The notes under the pieces were generated by a model. That model worked only from the letters and a program-made list of their open reading frames with translations. It was not told the DNA's origin and did no database searches. From contig CP066692.1 in assembly GCA_016432505.1 (NCBI GenBank), forward strand, positions 62,001-126,000: a stretch of DNA of 64,000 bases, written 5' to 3'. The position numbers and the translations under genes were made by a program. This stretch comes from Azosocius agrarius. Lineage in GTDB: Bacteria; Pseudomonadota; Gammaproteobacteria; UBA6186; Azoamicaceae. Shown piece after piece: positions 18,838 through 28,330 of the stretch. How positions within the stretch are numbered: position 1 is the first letter of the stretch; each line of letters begins with the position of its first letter.

Positions 18838-20748
18838 ATGTCAGATACTATAATTGGAATTGATTTAGGCACTACGAATTCTTGTGTTGCCATTTTAGAA
18901 AATGGAATTCCGCGTGTAATTGAAAATAGTGAAGGGGATAGAACAACTCCTTCCATTGTAGCATATACTGATACTAATGAAAAATTGGTGGGTATTGTAG
19001 CTAAAAATCAATGTATTACTAATCCTAAAAAGACATTTTATGCTATAAAAAGACTAATAGGAAGAAAATATAGTGATTCTATTGTTAAAAAAAATAAAAC
19101 TATGGTTTCATATGATATTATTGAAGCTAAAAATGGAGATGCGTGGGTTGAAGTAAATGGAGCACCTTTGTCTCCTCAACAAATTTCTTCAGAAGTTTTA
19201 ATAAAAATGAAAAAAACAGCAGAAGATTATTTAGGATATCCTGTAAAATCTGCAGTAATTACTGTTCCTGCATATTTTAATGATTCTCAAAGACAAGCAA
19301 CTAAAGATGCTGGTAGAATTGCTGGGTTAGAAGTTAAACGAATTATTAATGAGCCAACTGCTGCTGCTTTAGCATATGGAATGAGTAAAAAACAAGGTAA
19401 TTCTTTGATTGCTGTATATGATTTGGGAGGAGGTACTTTTGATATTTCTATAATAGAAGTTGCAGAAATTGATGGTGAACATCAATTTGAAGTTTTGTCT
19501 ACAAATGGTGATACTTTTCTTGGAGGAGAAGATTTTGATGCAATTTTAGTAAATTATTTAGTTGATGAATTTAAAAAAGATACAGGCATAGATTTAAGAA
19601 AAGATTCTATCGCTTTTCAAAGATTAAAAGAAGCATCTGAAAAATTAAAAATTGAATTATCATCAAAAGATCAAGCTGAAATTAATTTGCCATATATAAC
19701 TGCTGATAAGATAGGTCCTAAACATTTACATTTAAAATTGACTAGAAGCAAGTTAGAATCGTTAGTTGATAATTTAATTAATAGAACTTTAGAGCCTTGT
19801 AAATTAGCTTTAAATGATGCTGGAAAATCTGTTTCTGAAATTGATACTGTCATATTGGTTGGTGGACAAACAAGAATGCCTAAGGTATTTGAAGTAGTAA
19901 AAGAGTTTTTTAAAAAAGCTCCTAGAAAAGATGTAAATCCTGATGAAGCTGTTGCTATAGGGGCAGCAATTCAAGGGGGCGTGTTATCTGGTGCTATAAA
20001 AGATGTTTTATTGTTAGATGTTATTCCTTTATCTTTAGGTTTAGAAACTATGGGTGGAGTTATGACTAAATTAATAGAAAAAAATACAACAATACCTATA
20101 AAAAAGACGCAAATATTTTCTACAGCCACAGATGGGCAAACTGCTGTAACTATAAGAGTATTTCAAGGTGAAAGACAACAAGCAAATTCTAATAAATTTC
20201 TTGGAGAATTTGATTTAACTGATATACCTAGCGCTCCTAGAGGAACCCCTCAAATAGAAGTGTCTTTTGATGTAGATTCTAATGGAATTCTTAGTGTAAC
20301 AGCTAAAGATAAATCTACTGGAAAAGAACAAAATATTGTTATTAAGGCTTCTAGTGGATTATCTAAAGAAGAAATTGAAAATATGATTAAGCAAGCAGAA
20401 ATTCATGCAGAAGAAGATAAAAAATTTAATGATTTAGTTTTATCTAAAAATAATGGAGATTCTTTAATTCATACTGTTGAAAAAACGCTTAAAGAATTTA
20501 ATATGAAAATAAATTCTAATATTAAAAATGAAGTAGAAAGTTGTATTAATAATTTAAAAAATTCTATGAAAAATACTGATAAAATTGATATTGATTTGAA
20601 AATAGAAGAGTTAAAAGTTATTTATTCAAAATTAATGGAAAATCTCAAAGATGATGGTAGTTCTAAAAATGGAAATTCTAGTCAGCAAAAAGATGTTAAA
20701 CAAAATGTTGTAGATGCTGAATTTGAAGAAGATAAAGAAAAAAATTAA
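18838..20748 (+). CDS. dnaK: Hsp70 chaperone DnaK
   Basis: DnaK of 636 residues (E. coli 638). GIDLGTTNSCVAIL is the phosphate-1 motif, AVYDLGGGTFDISIIE phosphate-2, and VILVGGQTRMPKV the adenosine motif. The linker DVLLLDVIPLSLGLET leads to the substrate domain, and a helical lid ends in acidic DAEFEEDKEKN. ATG 18838 is preferred over nearby in-frame starts because AAAGGA lies seven bases before it and it gives the canonical N-terminus. Transcribed from the adjacent heat-shock promoter with dnaJ. Confidence 0.99.
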   Translation: MSDTIIGIDLGTTNSCVAILENGIPRVIENSEGDRTTPSIVAYTDTNEKLVGIVAKNQCITNPKKTFYAIKRLIGRKYSDSIVKKNKTMVSYDIIEAKNGDAWVEVNGAPLSPQQISSEVLIKMKKTAEDYLGYPVKSAVITVPAYFNDSQRQATKDAGRIAGLEVKRIINEPTAAALAYGMSKKQGNSLIAVYDLGGGTFDISIIEVAEIDGEHQFEVLSTNGDTFLGGEDFDAILVNYLVDEFKKDTGIDLRKDSIAFQRLKEASEKLKIELSSKDQAEINLPYITADKIGPKHLHLKLTRSKLESLVDNLINRTLEPCKLALNDAGKSVSEIDTVILVGGQTRMPKVFEVVKEFFKKAPRKDVNPDEAVAIGAAIQGGVLSGAIKDVLLLDVIPLSLGLETMGGVMTKLIEKNTTIPIKKTQIFSTATDGQTAVTIRVFQGERQQANSNKFLGEFDLTDIPSAPRGTPQIEVSFDVDSNGILSVTAKDKSTGKEQNIVIKASSGLSKEEIENMIKQAEIHAEEDKKFNDLVLSKNNGDSLIHTVEKTLKEFNMKINSNIKNEVESCINNLKNSMKNTDKIDIDLKIEELKVIYSKLMENLKDDGSSKNGNSSQQKDVKQNVVDAEFEEDKEKN

Positions 20749-20769
20749 AAATTTTCATAAGTGTGAATT

Positions 20770-21876
20770 ATGTCTAAAGAAGATTATTATAGTGTTTTAA
20801 ATATTAATAAAAATGCTAGTGAAGCTGAAATTAAAAAATCATATAGAAGACTTGCTATGAAATATCATCCTGATAGGAATAAGGGTGATATTTCAGCAGA
20901 GGAAAAATTTAAAAAAATTAGTGAAGCATATGATGTATTATCTGATCCTGTAAAAAAAAAATCTTATGATACTTATGGTCATGTAGGAATTGATCAAAAT
21001 TATTCTTCTACCAATTATTCTGATGTTAATATGAATTTTAGTGATATATTTGGTGATATATTTGGTGATGCTTTTGGTGGTAATTCTAAAAATAAAACTG
21101 ATTATAATGGTAATGATTTGTCTTATAAATTGGATATTAGTTTAGAAGAATCTATTCAAGGAATTAGTGTTAAAATAGGAGTTAAAACTAAAGTTTTATG
21201 TAAATTTTGTAATGGAACTGGAGCTAAAGATGGAAATTTACAAACCTGTAAAACTTGTAAAGGTGTTGGTCAAATTAGAATTCAGCAGGGTTTTTTTTCT
21301 ATTCAACAAGCGTGTCCTAAGTGTAACGGAGAAGGAAATATTATAAGAGATTATTGTAAAATTTGTATGAAAGATGGTAGAATTGTAGAAGATGTTATTT
21401 TATCTGTAAAAATTCCTATGGGTATAGATTCTGGAGATAAAATACGTGTTCAAGGAAAGGGTAATGTAGGGAAAAATGGTATTAGTGGTGATTTATACAT
21501 AGAAATTAATATAAAACCTCATGCTATTTATGTTAGAAAAGGTATAGATTTGTATTGTGATGTACCTATAACTTTTATTATTGCTACATTGGGAGGGACA
21601 ATAGAAGTTCCTACTTTATATGAAAAAGTTAAAATTAAAATACCTTCTGGAACACAAACAGGTAAAATTTTTAGATTAAAAAATAATGGAATAAAATCAA
21701 TAAAAGGAGATGGGTATGGAGATTTATATTGTACTGTTGTTATAGAAACTCCTATTAATTTGAATGATGAGCAAGAAAAATTATTATTATTATTTGATAA
21801 AAGTATTAATAATTCTACCAATTGTAATCCAAAAGTTAATTCGTGGGTTGAAACAATTAAAAAATTTTTTAAATAA
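20770..21876 (+). CDS. dnaJ: Co-chaperone DnaJ
   Basis: Type I J-protein of 368 residues. The J domain has HPD at 33-35; a Gly/Phe-rich linker (about 90-106) follows; four CxxC zinc motifs are intact at C144/C147, C160/C163, C182/C185 and C196/C199. The C-terminal beta domains contain KIPSGTQTGKIFRLK. It stimulates DnaK ATP hydrolysis and delivers substrates. Follows dnaK by 21 bases, so it is probably in the heat-shock unit. Confidence 0.98.
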   Translation: MSKEDYYSVLNINKNASEAEIKKSYRRLAMKYHPDRNKGDISAEEKFKKISEAYDVLSDPVKKKSYDTYGHVGIDQNYSSTNYSDVNMNFSDIFGDIFGDAFGGNSKNKTDYNGNDLSYKLDISLEESIQGISVKIGVKTKVLCKFCNGTGAKDGNLQTCKTCKGVGQIRIQQGFFSIQQACPKCNGEGNIIRDYCKICMKDGRIVEDVILSVKIPMGIDSGDKIRVQGKGNVGKNGISGDLYIEINIKPHAIYVRKGIDLYCDVPITFIIATLGGTIEVPTLYEKVKIKIPSGTQTGKIFRLKNNGIKSIKGDGYGDLYCTVVIETPINLNDEQEKLLLLFDKSINNSTNCNPKVNSWVETIKKFFK

Positions 21877-22051
21877 TTGAATTTTTATTATAAAATGTTT
21901 ATGTAAATTTTTTTAATATTGATTAATTGGTTAATTTTGTATTAATTTTAAATATATTGAATTTTATTATTTTTTATAAAAAAAAAATTTTTTTATATTT
22001 TTATTGAGTAACTTGTTGTATATTGATGTATTTTTAATTAGTGGAGTAACA

Positions 22052-22531
22052 ATGAATAGAGTTCCAATGACTGATCTTAGTGCTAAAATTTTGAAAGAAG
22101 AATTATATGTTTTGAAAACACAAAAAAGATTAGAAGTTATAAATGCAATATCTGATTCTCGTTTACATGGAGATCTTAAAGAAAATGCAGAATATCATTC
22201 TGCAAGAGAACAACAAGGTTTTATTGAAGGAAGAATACAAGAAATTGAATATAAATTAATTAATTCTAACATAATAGATGTATCTAAATTTAAAAATGAA
22301 GGTAAAATAATTTTTGGCTCAATTATTGATTTATTAAATGTTGATACACATGAAAAAATGATTTATAAAATAGTTGGGGATGAAGAAGCTGATTTAAAGT
22401 ATAGAAAGGTATCTATAAGTTCTCCTGTAGCTAAATTTTTAATAGGAAAATATAAAAATGAAATAATTGATGTTAAAATTCCTGTGGGAATTGTTACATA
22501 TAATATTATTAAAGTTTTTTATATTAGTTAA
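22052..22531 (+). CDS. greA: Transcript cleavage factor GreA
   Basis: GreA of 159 residues (E. coli 158). The N-terminal coiled coil has the acidic tip and DLKENAEYHSAREQQGFIEGR block; the C-terminal FKBP-like domain contains SSPVAKFLIGKY. It rescues backtracked RNA polymerase. ATG 22052 is chosen over a longer frame because GGAG lies five bases upstream and PMTD is the family start. The carbamoyl-phosphate genes that often precede greA are absent. Confidence 0.97.
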   Translation: MNRVPMTDLSAKILKEELYVLKTQKRLEVINAISDSRLHGDLKENAEYHSAREQQGFIEGRIQEIEYKLINSNIIDVSKFKNEGKIIFGSIIDLLNVDTHEKMIYKIVGDEEADLKYRKVSISSPVAKFLIGKYKNEIIDVKIPVGIVTYNIIKVFYIS

Positions 22532-22541
22532 TGAGGGTTTA

Positions 22542-23153
22542 ATGATAAAAAAAAATTGGGTATTAAAACGTAAAAAAAATGAATTTTATTTAAAAGCTAA
22601 AAAATATGGATATAGATCTAGGTCTGTATTTAAACTTATTGAAATACAAAATAAATATAAAATTTTTAAAAATGGTATTAAAGTTGTTGATTTTGGATCG
22701 TCTCCGGGCGGTTGGAGTGAATTGGTTGTTGAATATATAGGTGATAATGGTTATATTTTATCAATTGATAGATTTATTATAGAAAATATTTTGGGAGTTG
22801 ATTTTATAAATGGCAATATTAATAATAAAAAATTTATAAATAGTATAATAAATAAATTAAATAATTTAATTATAGATGTTATAATATCTGATATTTCACC
22901 TAATGTAACTGGAAATAAAGTGATTGATATTTATAATGTTATTTACTTAGCGAAAATTATTTTAAATTTTTCCAAAAAAAAGTTAAAACATCATGGATGT
23001 TTTTTGATTAAATTATTTTATGGTGAAAGATTTGATTTTTATATAAATGTATTGAAAAATTATTTTATGAATATATATATAATTAAGCCTAAATCATCTA
23101 TTTTATCTTCATCAGAAGTATATGTTTTTGGTAAAGATTTTAGTATAATATAA
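22542..23153 (+). CDS. rlmE: 23S rRNA 2'-O-methyltransferase RlmE (FtsJ/RrmJ)
   Basis: FtsJ-family methyltransferase of 203 residues (E. coli 209) that methylates U2552 of 23S rRNA. The SAM motif is VVDFGSSPGGWSE. The K-D-K-E catalytic set appears intact: K in RSVFKL, D in ISDISPN, K in LIKLFYGE and E in SSEVYVFG. ATG 22542 is used because GAGGG lies just before it; a longer frame overlapping greA has no family counterpart. In E. coli rlmE and ftsH form a heat-shock operon, and the order rlmE-ftsH is kept here. Confidence 0.95.
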   Translation: MIKKNWVLKRKKNEFYLKAKKYGYRSRSVFKLIEIQNKYKIFKNGIKVVDFGSSPGGWSELVVEYIGDNGYILSIDRFIIENILGVDFINGNINNKKFINSIINKLNNLIIDVIISDISPNVTGNKVIDIYNVIYLAKIILNFSKKKLKHHGCFLIKLFYGERFDFYINVLKNYFMNIYIIKPKSSILSSSEVYVFGKDFSII

Positions 23154-23176
23154 ATTTTTAAAAAGAGGTTAATGTT

Positions 23177-25018
23177 TTGAGTGATTGGATTAAAAATTTG
23201 GTGTTATGGTCTGTTATAGGGTTAATATTGGTATCATTGTTTAGCAGTTTTGGTAATAGATATAATCAACCTAGAAAATTAACTTATACACAATTTGTAG
23301 ATAAGGTACAAACAGGTGATATAAAAGAAATTACTATAGATAATAGATTTATAACTGGGATGAATTATAATGAGGAAACATTTTCTACATATGCTCCTGC
23401 AAAAATAAATTCATATATTGTTGAAGATTGGATAAAAAAACATAAAATTGATGTAAAAGGAAAGCCTCCTGAACAACAAAGTATGTTAACGCATATTTTT
23501 ATTAGTTGGTTTCCAATAATTTTATTTATTGGAATTTGGGTGTTCTTTATGAGACAAATGCAAGGTGGTTCAGGAGGAAAAGGTGCGATGACGTTTGGTA
23601 GAAGTCGAGCAAAATTAATAGGAGAGGATGATGTTAAAGTAACTTTTGCAGATGTTGCTGGTATTGATGAAGCAAAAGAAGAAGTAGCAGAGTTAGTGTA
23701 TTTTTTAAGGGAACCGGATAAATTTCGTGCTTTAGGAGGTCGTATACCAAGTGGTGTTTTATTAGTTGGGCATCCCGGTACTGGAAAAACATTATTGGCA
23801 AAAGCAATTGCTGGTGAGGCAAAAGTGCCATTTTTTACTATTTCTGGATCAGAGTTTGTTGAAATGTTTGTAGGGGTTGGTGCTTCTCGTGTTAGAGATA
23901 TGTTTGATCAAGCAAAAAAAAGGGCGCCTTGCATTATTTTTATAGATGAAATTGATGCTGTTGGTAGACATAGAGGCGCTGGATTAGGAGGAGGCCATGA
24001 TGAAAGAGAACAAACACTTAATCAGTTATTAGTTGAAATGGATGGATTTGAAGGAAATGAAGGAGTTATAATTATTGCTGCTACTAATAGACCTGATGTT
24101 TTAGATCCAGCATTATTAAGACCTGGAAGATTTGATAGGCAAGTTACAATAGGACTTCCAGACTTATTAGGTCGCGAAAAAATATTAAAAGTACATATTA
24201 GAAAAGTTCCTATAGATAAAGATGTAAATATAAAAATAATAGCAAGAGGTACGCCAGGTTTTTCTGGAGCTGATTTAGAAAATTTAGTTAATGAAGCTGC
24301 TCTTTATACAGCTAAAGATAATGAAACATTGGTTAAAATGCATCAATTTGAAAAAGCAAAAGATAAATTACTTATGGGTGTTGAAAGAAAATCATTAGCT
24401 ATGAGTGATTTAGAAAAAAAAATAACAGCTTATCATGAATCTGGACATGTTATTGTTGGGTTAAATATGCCAGAACAAGATCCTGTTTATAAAGTTACAA
24501 TTATACCAAGAGCTAATGCATTAGGTGTAACATTATTTTTACCAGAATATGATAGATATAGCAATAATCGTACTTATTTAGAAAGTCAAGTATCTGTTTT
24601 TTTTGGAGGAAGAATAGCGGAAGAACTTGTTTTTGGAAAAGAAAAAGTGACTATAGGAGCATCTAATGATATTCATAGAGCAACAGAAATATGTAGAAAT
24701 ATGGTTACAAAATGGGGATTGTCTGATGTTATTGGACCTATAACTATTGGAGATAATAATGAGGAAGTTTTTTTAGGGCATCAAGTATCTAAACAAAAAG
24801 GGATTTCAGAATATGTTGCTAGACAAGTAGATGAAGAAATTAATTCTATCATTCATAAATTGTATAATAAATCTAAATTAATACTTGAAAGAAATATAGA
24901 TAAACTTCATAAAATGGCTGAAGAGCTTTTAAAATATGAAACTCTTGATGCAGAGCAGATAAAGTGTATTATGGATGGTAAAGATATAAAACCTCCTAAA
25001 GGTTGGGATGAAAATTAA
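23177..25018 (+). CDS. ftsH: ATP-dependent membrane metalloprotease FtsH
   Basis: FtsH of 613 residues with two N-terminal membrane helices (about 7-25 and 106-125). AAA+ Walker A is GHPGTGKT at 198-205, with His where GPPGTGKT is usual; Walker B is IIFIDEIDAVGR; the second region of homology ends RPGRFDRQV. The zinc site is HESGH. Degrades membrane proteins and, in E. coli, LpxC and sigma-32, the latter relevant given the heat-shock promoter upstream of dnaK. TTG start with GAGG eight bases before; the ATG five bases upstream is closed by TGA. Confidence 0.98.
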   Translation: MSDWIKNLVLWSVIGLILVSLFSSFGNRYNQPRKLTYTQFVDKVQTGDIKEITIDNRFITGMNYNEETFSTYAPAKINSYIVEDWIKKHKIDVKGKPPEQQSMLTHIFISWFPIILFIGIWVFFMRQMQGGSGGKGAMTFGRSRAKLIGEDDVKVTFADVAGIDEAKEEVAELVYFLREPDKFRALGGRIPSGVLLVGHPGTGKTLLAKAIAGEAKVPFFTISGSEFVEMFVGVGASRVRDMFDQAKKRAPCIIFIDEIDAVGRHRGAGLGGGHDEREQTLNQLLVEMDGFEGNEGVIIIAATNRPDVLDPALLRPGRFDRQVTIGLPDLLGREKILKVHIRKVPIDKDVNIKIIARGTPGFSGADLENLVNEAALYTAKDNETLVKMHQFEKAKDKLLMGVERKSLAMSDLEKKITAYHESGHVIVGLNMPEQDPVYKVTIIPRANALGVTLFLPEYDRYSNNRTYLESQVSVFFGGRIAEELVFGKEKVTIGASNDIHRATEICRNMVTKWGLSDVIGPITIGDNNEEVFLGHQVSKQKGISEYVARQVDEEINSIIHKLYNKSKLILERNIDKLHKMAEELLKYETLDAEQIKCIMDGKDIKPPKGWDEN

Positions 25019-25026
25019 GGATTTTT

Positions 25027-25320
25027 ATGGATAAATTTATGCTTATTATACATATAATTTTGTCTATATGTATTATTATTATAACTTTAATTCAAAAAGG
25101 TAAAGGATCAGAAGCTGGAGTAGTTGGTGGCAGTATGTCAGATAATTTATTTGGTGGATATGGTTCTAGTACTTTTTTATCTCGTTGTACTTTTTTTTTG
25201 TTGTTTCTTTTTATAATGAGCAGTTTAATTTTGAATAAAGAAATTTCATTTAATAAAAAGAATATTAATTTTAATATTGATTCATATATTAAAAAAATAG
25301 ATTATGAAAATATAAATTGA
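25027..25320 (+). CDS. secG: Preprotein translocase subunit SecG
   Basis: SecG of 97 residues with two membrane segments (about 3-20 and 54-71) and the conserved loop QKGKGSEAGVVGGSMSDNLFGG. The C-terminal 25 residues are Asn/Lys-rich and divergent. AGGA precedes the ATG by six bases. It follows ftsH directly; folP, glmM and tpiA, which lie between them in free-living relatives, are gone. tRNA-Leu follows, as in many gammaproteobacteria. Confidence 0.95.
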   Translation: MDKFMLIIHIILSICIIIITLIQKGKGSEAGVVGGSMSDNLFGGYGSSTFLSRCTFFLLFLFIMSSLILNKEISFNKKNINFNIDSYIKKIDYENIN

Positions 25321-25339
25321 TAAATTACGTAAATTTTTT

Positions 25340-25422
25340 GCCGATGTGGTGAAATTGGTATACACGCTGCTTTGAGGGAGCAGTAGCTTATAGCTTTATC
25401 GGTTCAAATCCGATCATCGGCA
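25340..25422 (+). tRNA. tRNA-Leu (anticodon GAG)
   Basis: An 83-nt class II tRNA. Acceptor GCCGATG/CATCGGC with A73, anticodon loop TTGAGGG (anticodon GAG), a short variable arm, and T-loop TTCAAAT. CCA is not encoded. The last 19 bases overlap the 3' end of nhaC on the other strand, whose TGA stop is the complement of TCA in the T-loop. Confidence 0.96.
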
Positions 25423-26993
25423 TTTAATTTATTTAATAATAATATTGAAAATGATATACTGATTGTTAACGGTATTATTATTGATAAAATTATGTTATAA
25501 GCTATTATATATCCTGATATTATAAATGCTAATATTGTAATTATTAATAGAGGCATAATATAAATAATTTGTGTATATACATGATCTATATGGTTGACTT
25601 TTGTACTTGTAGAAGTCATTATGGTTGTATCTGATATGGGAGAGAGATGATCTCCAGCCACACAGCCTGATAGTAAAGCCCCTATTGATGGTAATATTAT
25701 TGGTATGTCTTGTAATGTGTTATTATAATTGTTTATATGGTTCATTGATAATGTTAATGGTATTATTATTGGAAATAGTATAGCGGCAGTTCCCCAAGAA
25801 GATCCTATTGAAAAAGCTATAATTAATGATATTATAAATAAAATTGATGGTAATAAAACTATATTTATTTTATTAGATATTATGTTTGCTATATATTCTC
25901 CTGTATATAAATCATATCTTAAAATATCTCCTAATGTCCAAGCTAATATTAAAATAATTAATGGTATGTACATTAATATTATGCCATTTTTAATAATTTT
26001 TGAAATTTGATTTATATTTATATTTTTATTTATTATGAAAAATATTGTAGAACAAATTATTGTTACAAAACTTCCTAAAAATAATGCTTTTGCTGCTGAT
26101 GCATTTTGTAATGCTATTAAAAAAGATTTTGATCCTCCAAATATTGTCCAGCTTCCTGAATGTAACATAAAGCTTATTATTGATATAATTAATATGCTTA
26201 TTGGTAAAAAGAAATTTATTATTGATTTTTTATAATATATTTTTGGTATAGTTTTATTTTTTGTGTATATATTTTTTTTTTCGTTGTCTTCATATTTTTT
26301 CATAAGACTAAATGTTATATTTTTTCTTACTATAAACCATACAGATATTATTACTATAAATGAATAAAATAAGAATGGAATTGTATAAAAATATGTTAAT
26401 AATGGATTAAAATTTATTAAACAATTTATAGATTTTTCATCTGATATTCCATTGTCTTTAAAAAAACCTATTATTGCAGCTACCCAACTTGAAAAAGGAC
26501 ATAATATTGTTAATGGGGCACCCATTGAATCTATTAAAAAAGATATTTTTACTTTAGCTATTTTTTTTTGATGTACAATGGGTTGCATTATAGATCCAAC
26601 AGTTAAAGTACTGAAATAATCATCAATGCATAACATTGATGACATTATTAATGATGATGTTTCAGCTTGTTTTTTGTTTTTTATGTATTTTTTTATAAAT
26701 AAAGAATAAGAATATATACTTCCAGAATATTGAATTAGCTTTATAAATATTCCAATTTGTAATATAAAAAAGCATATGAATAAGTTATATGTATTCCAAA
26801 AATTTTTTGAAAAAAAAATATTTAATTGTATATTATTATATATACGATTTGTTATTAATTGTATAGAATTATATATATGTAAATCATTTGCTATTAATGA
26901 AGCACAAATAACACCAATTATAATTGATGGTATTACTTTTCTAGTATATAATCCTGTTGCTAATATTAATATTGGTGGTAATAGTGATATCAT
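25404..26993 (-). CDS. nhaC: NhaC-family Na+/H+ antiporter
   Basis: Polytopic membrane protein of 529 residues with about 11-12 predicted helices. Blocks LCIDDYFSTLTVGSIMQP, GAPLTILCPFSSWVA, IGSSWGTAAILFP and SGCVAGDHLSPISDTTIMTST match NhaC/Na+:H+ antiporter family proteins. It should exchange Na+ for protons, linking the respiratory proton gradient to ion or pH balance; some relatives carry malate-lactate or other solutes, so the substrate is not certain. The C-terminus runs into the T-arm of tRNA-Leu. Divergent from rsmI. Confidence 0.85.
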   Translation of the reverse strand: MISLLPPILILATGLYTRKVIPSIIIGVICASLIANDLHIYNSIQLITNRIYNNIQLNIFFSKNFWNTYNLFICFFILQIGIFIKLIQYSGSIYSYSLFIKKYIKNKKQAETSSLIMSSMLCIDDYFSTLTVGSIMQPIVHQKKIAKVKISFLIDSMGAPLTILCPFSSWVAAIIGFFKDNGISDEKSINCLINFNPLLTYFYTIPFLFYSFIVIISVWFIVRKNITFSLMKKYEDNEKKNIYTKNKTIPKIYYKKSIINFFLPISILIISIISFMLHSGSWTIFGGSKSFLIALQNASAAKALFLGSFVTIICSTIFFIINKNININQISKIIKNGIILMYIPLIILILAWTLGDILRYDLYTGEYIANIISNKINIVLLPSILFIISLIIAFSIGSSWGTAAILFPIIIPLTLSMNHINNYNNTLQDIPIILPSIGALLSGCVAGDHLSPISDTTIMTSTSTKVNHIDHVYTQIIYIMPLLIITILAFIISGYIIAYNIILSIIIPLTISISFSILLLNKLNADDRI

Positions 26994-27108
26994 TTTGTAT
27001 TTTTTGTGTAAGTTAATTTTTTTTAATTATAAATATTTATATTTATAATATAAGTTTATTATAATCTTTTGTTTTGTGTATTTTATGTTAATAGTAAAAA
27101 AATAATTT

Positions 27109-27969
27109 ATGAAAAAAAAAATTATATATGTAGTTTCTACTCCAATAGGTAATTTATTAGATATTTCTGGCAGAGCAGTTTATATATTAAAAAAAGTAGA
27201 TTTAGTTATTTTAGAAAATATTAAACATTCTTATAAATTATTTTTTTATTTTGGTATAAAGACAAAATTATTTGTTATTAATAATTTTTTTGAAATTAAA
27301 AATAGTATTAGATTAATAAATAAATTTAAAAATGACAATATAATGTGTGTTGCTATTATTTCCAGTGCAGGGACTCCTTTAATTTGTGATCCGGGATATT
27401 TTTTTTTAACTGAGGCAAAAAAATTAAATATTAAAATAATTTCTATTCCTGGGCCTAGTGCTTTAATAAGTTCTTTGTCAGTTTGTGGATTATTTGCCAA
27501 TAAATTTATTTTTGATGGTTTTTTATCTTCTAATATTAGTAATAAAATAAATGATATAAAAAAATATGTTTCAGAATATAGAACTATTATTTTATATGAA
27601 TCTTCTCATAGAATATTGACTACTTTATTATGTATTATGAAAATTTTAGGTGAAAATAGAATTATTTCTTTAGTTAGAGAAATTACTAAATTATATGAAA
27701 CGGTTATTACTGGAAATATACGAGAAGTTTTAAAATTTATTATTAATATTATAAATCAACAAAAAGGTGAATTTGTAATTTTAATTTCTGGTATATGTAT
27801 TAATAATATGAGCGTAATAAGTTATGAAATAAAGTGTTTTATCTGTATTTTGTTAAAATTTCTTGATATCAAAAAAATTGTTTTTATTGTAATTAAAGTA
27901 ACGAAATTGAAAAAAAAGTTTGTATATAATTATATATTATCATGTAAATTAATTAAAAATGATTTGTAA
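27109..27969 (+). CDS. rsmI: 16S rRNA 2'-O-methyltransferase RsmI
   Basis: Tetrapyrrole-methylase-fold protein of 286 residues (E. coli RsmI 286) that methylates C1402 of 16S rRNA. VVSTPIGNLLDISGRAVYIL, SSAGTPLICDPGY and IPGPSALISSLSVCGL are conserved. Two otherwise strongly conserved motifs are changed: the EDTR box reads ENIK (about residues 36-39) and SDAGTP reads SSAGTP. Activity may be altered, or the enzyme tolerates these changes. Followed by the RNase P RNA, a common gammaproteobacterial pairing. Confidence 0.93.
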   Translation: MKKKIIYVVSTPIGNLLDISGRAVYILKKVDLVILENIKHSYKLFFYFGIKTKLFVINNFFEIKNSIRLINKFKNDNIMCVAIISSAGTPLICDPGYFFLTEAKKLNIKIISIPGPSALISSLSVCGLFANKFIFDGFLSSNISNKINDIKKYVSEYRTIILYESSHRILTTLLCIMKILGENRIISLVREITKLYETVITGNIREVLKFIINIINQQKGEFVILISGICINNMSVISYEIKCFICILLKFLDIKKIVFIVIKVTKLKKKFVYNYILSCKLIKNDL

Positions 27970-28004
27970 GATAATAGTTTTTGTTATATATTTTATTATA
28001 TATT

Positions 28005-28296
28005 GATTCATCAATCAGTTACTTTTTAAATGTATTAAAAGAGGAAAGTCTGGGCTTTATTATGTTTAACATTAGATAAAATCTAACAAAATTTATTTTG
28101 GGAAAGTTTAAAAGAAATAAAAATACTATCATTAAATGATTTGTTTGAAATATATAATATGTAAATATTATATTAAAAACCCTGTTAAAAGTAAGATCGA
28201 GTATATTAATAATAAGGTAGATTGCAAGAATTATATAGTAATATATACTCTAGATTAATAACTGATAAATACTAAATCCAGCTTATAGGTGAGTTA
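28005..28296 (+). ncRNA. rnpB: RNase P RNA (M1 RNA)
   Basis: Bacterial type A RNase P RNA of about 290 nt, shorter than the 377 nt of E. coli. The conserved 5' core GAGGAAAGTC is at 28041-28050 and the 3' core, AAATCCAGCTTAT, at about 28273-28285. The P1 helix can form between GATTCATC (28005-28012) and GGTGAGTT (28288-28295). It matures the 5' ends of tRNAs together with RnpA. Shortening is probably in peripheral helices. It lies between rsmI and the ndk-like gene, with no other gene in this interval. Confidence 0.92.
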
Positions 28297-28330
28297 AAAA
28301 AAATATTTTTATATATTAAGGTGTTTTATT

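Noticed and set aside
23768..23794. Inactivated FtsH Walker A (GHPGTGKT)
   Set aside because: The catalytic GxxGxGKT pattern is intact; the Pro-to-His change is at a variable position.
23634..23831. Minus-strand frame opposite the ftsH AAA+ domain
   Set aside because: Leu/His-rich translation of the complementary strand of a conserved region; no start context.
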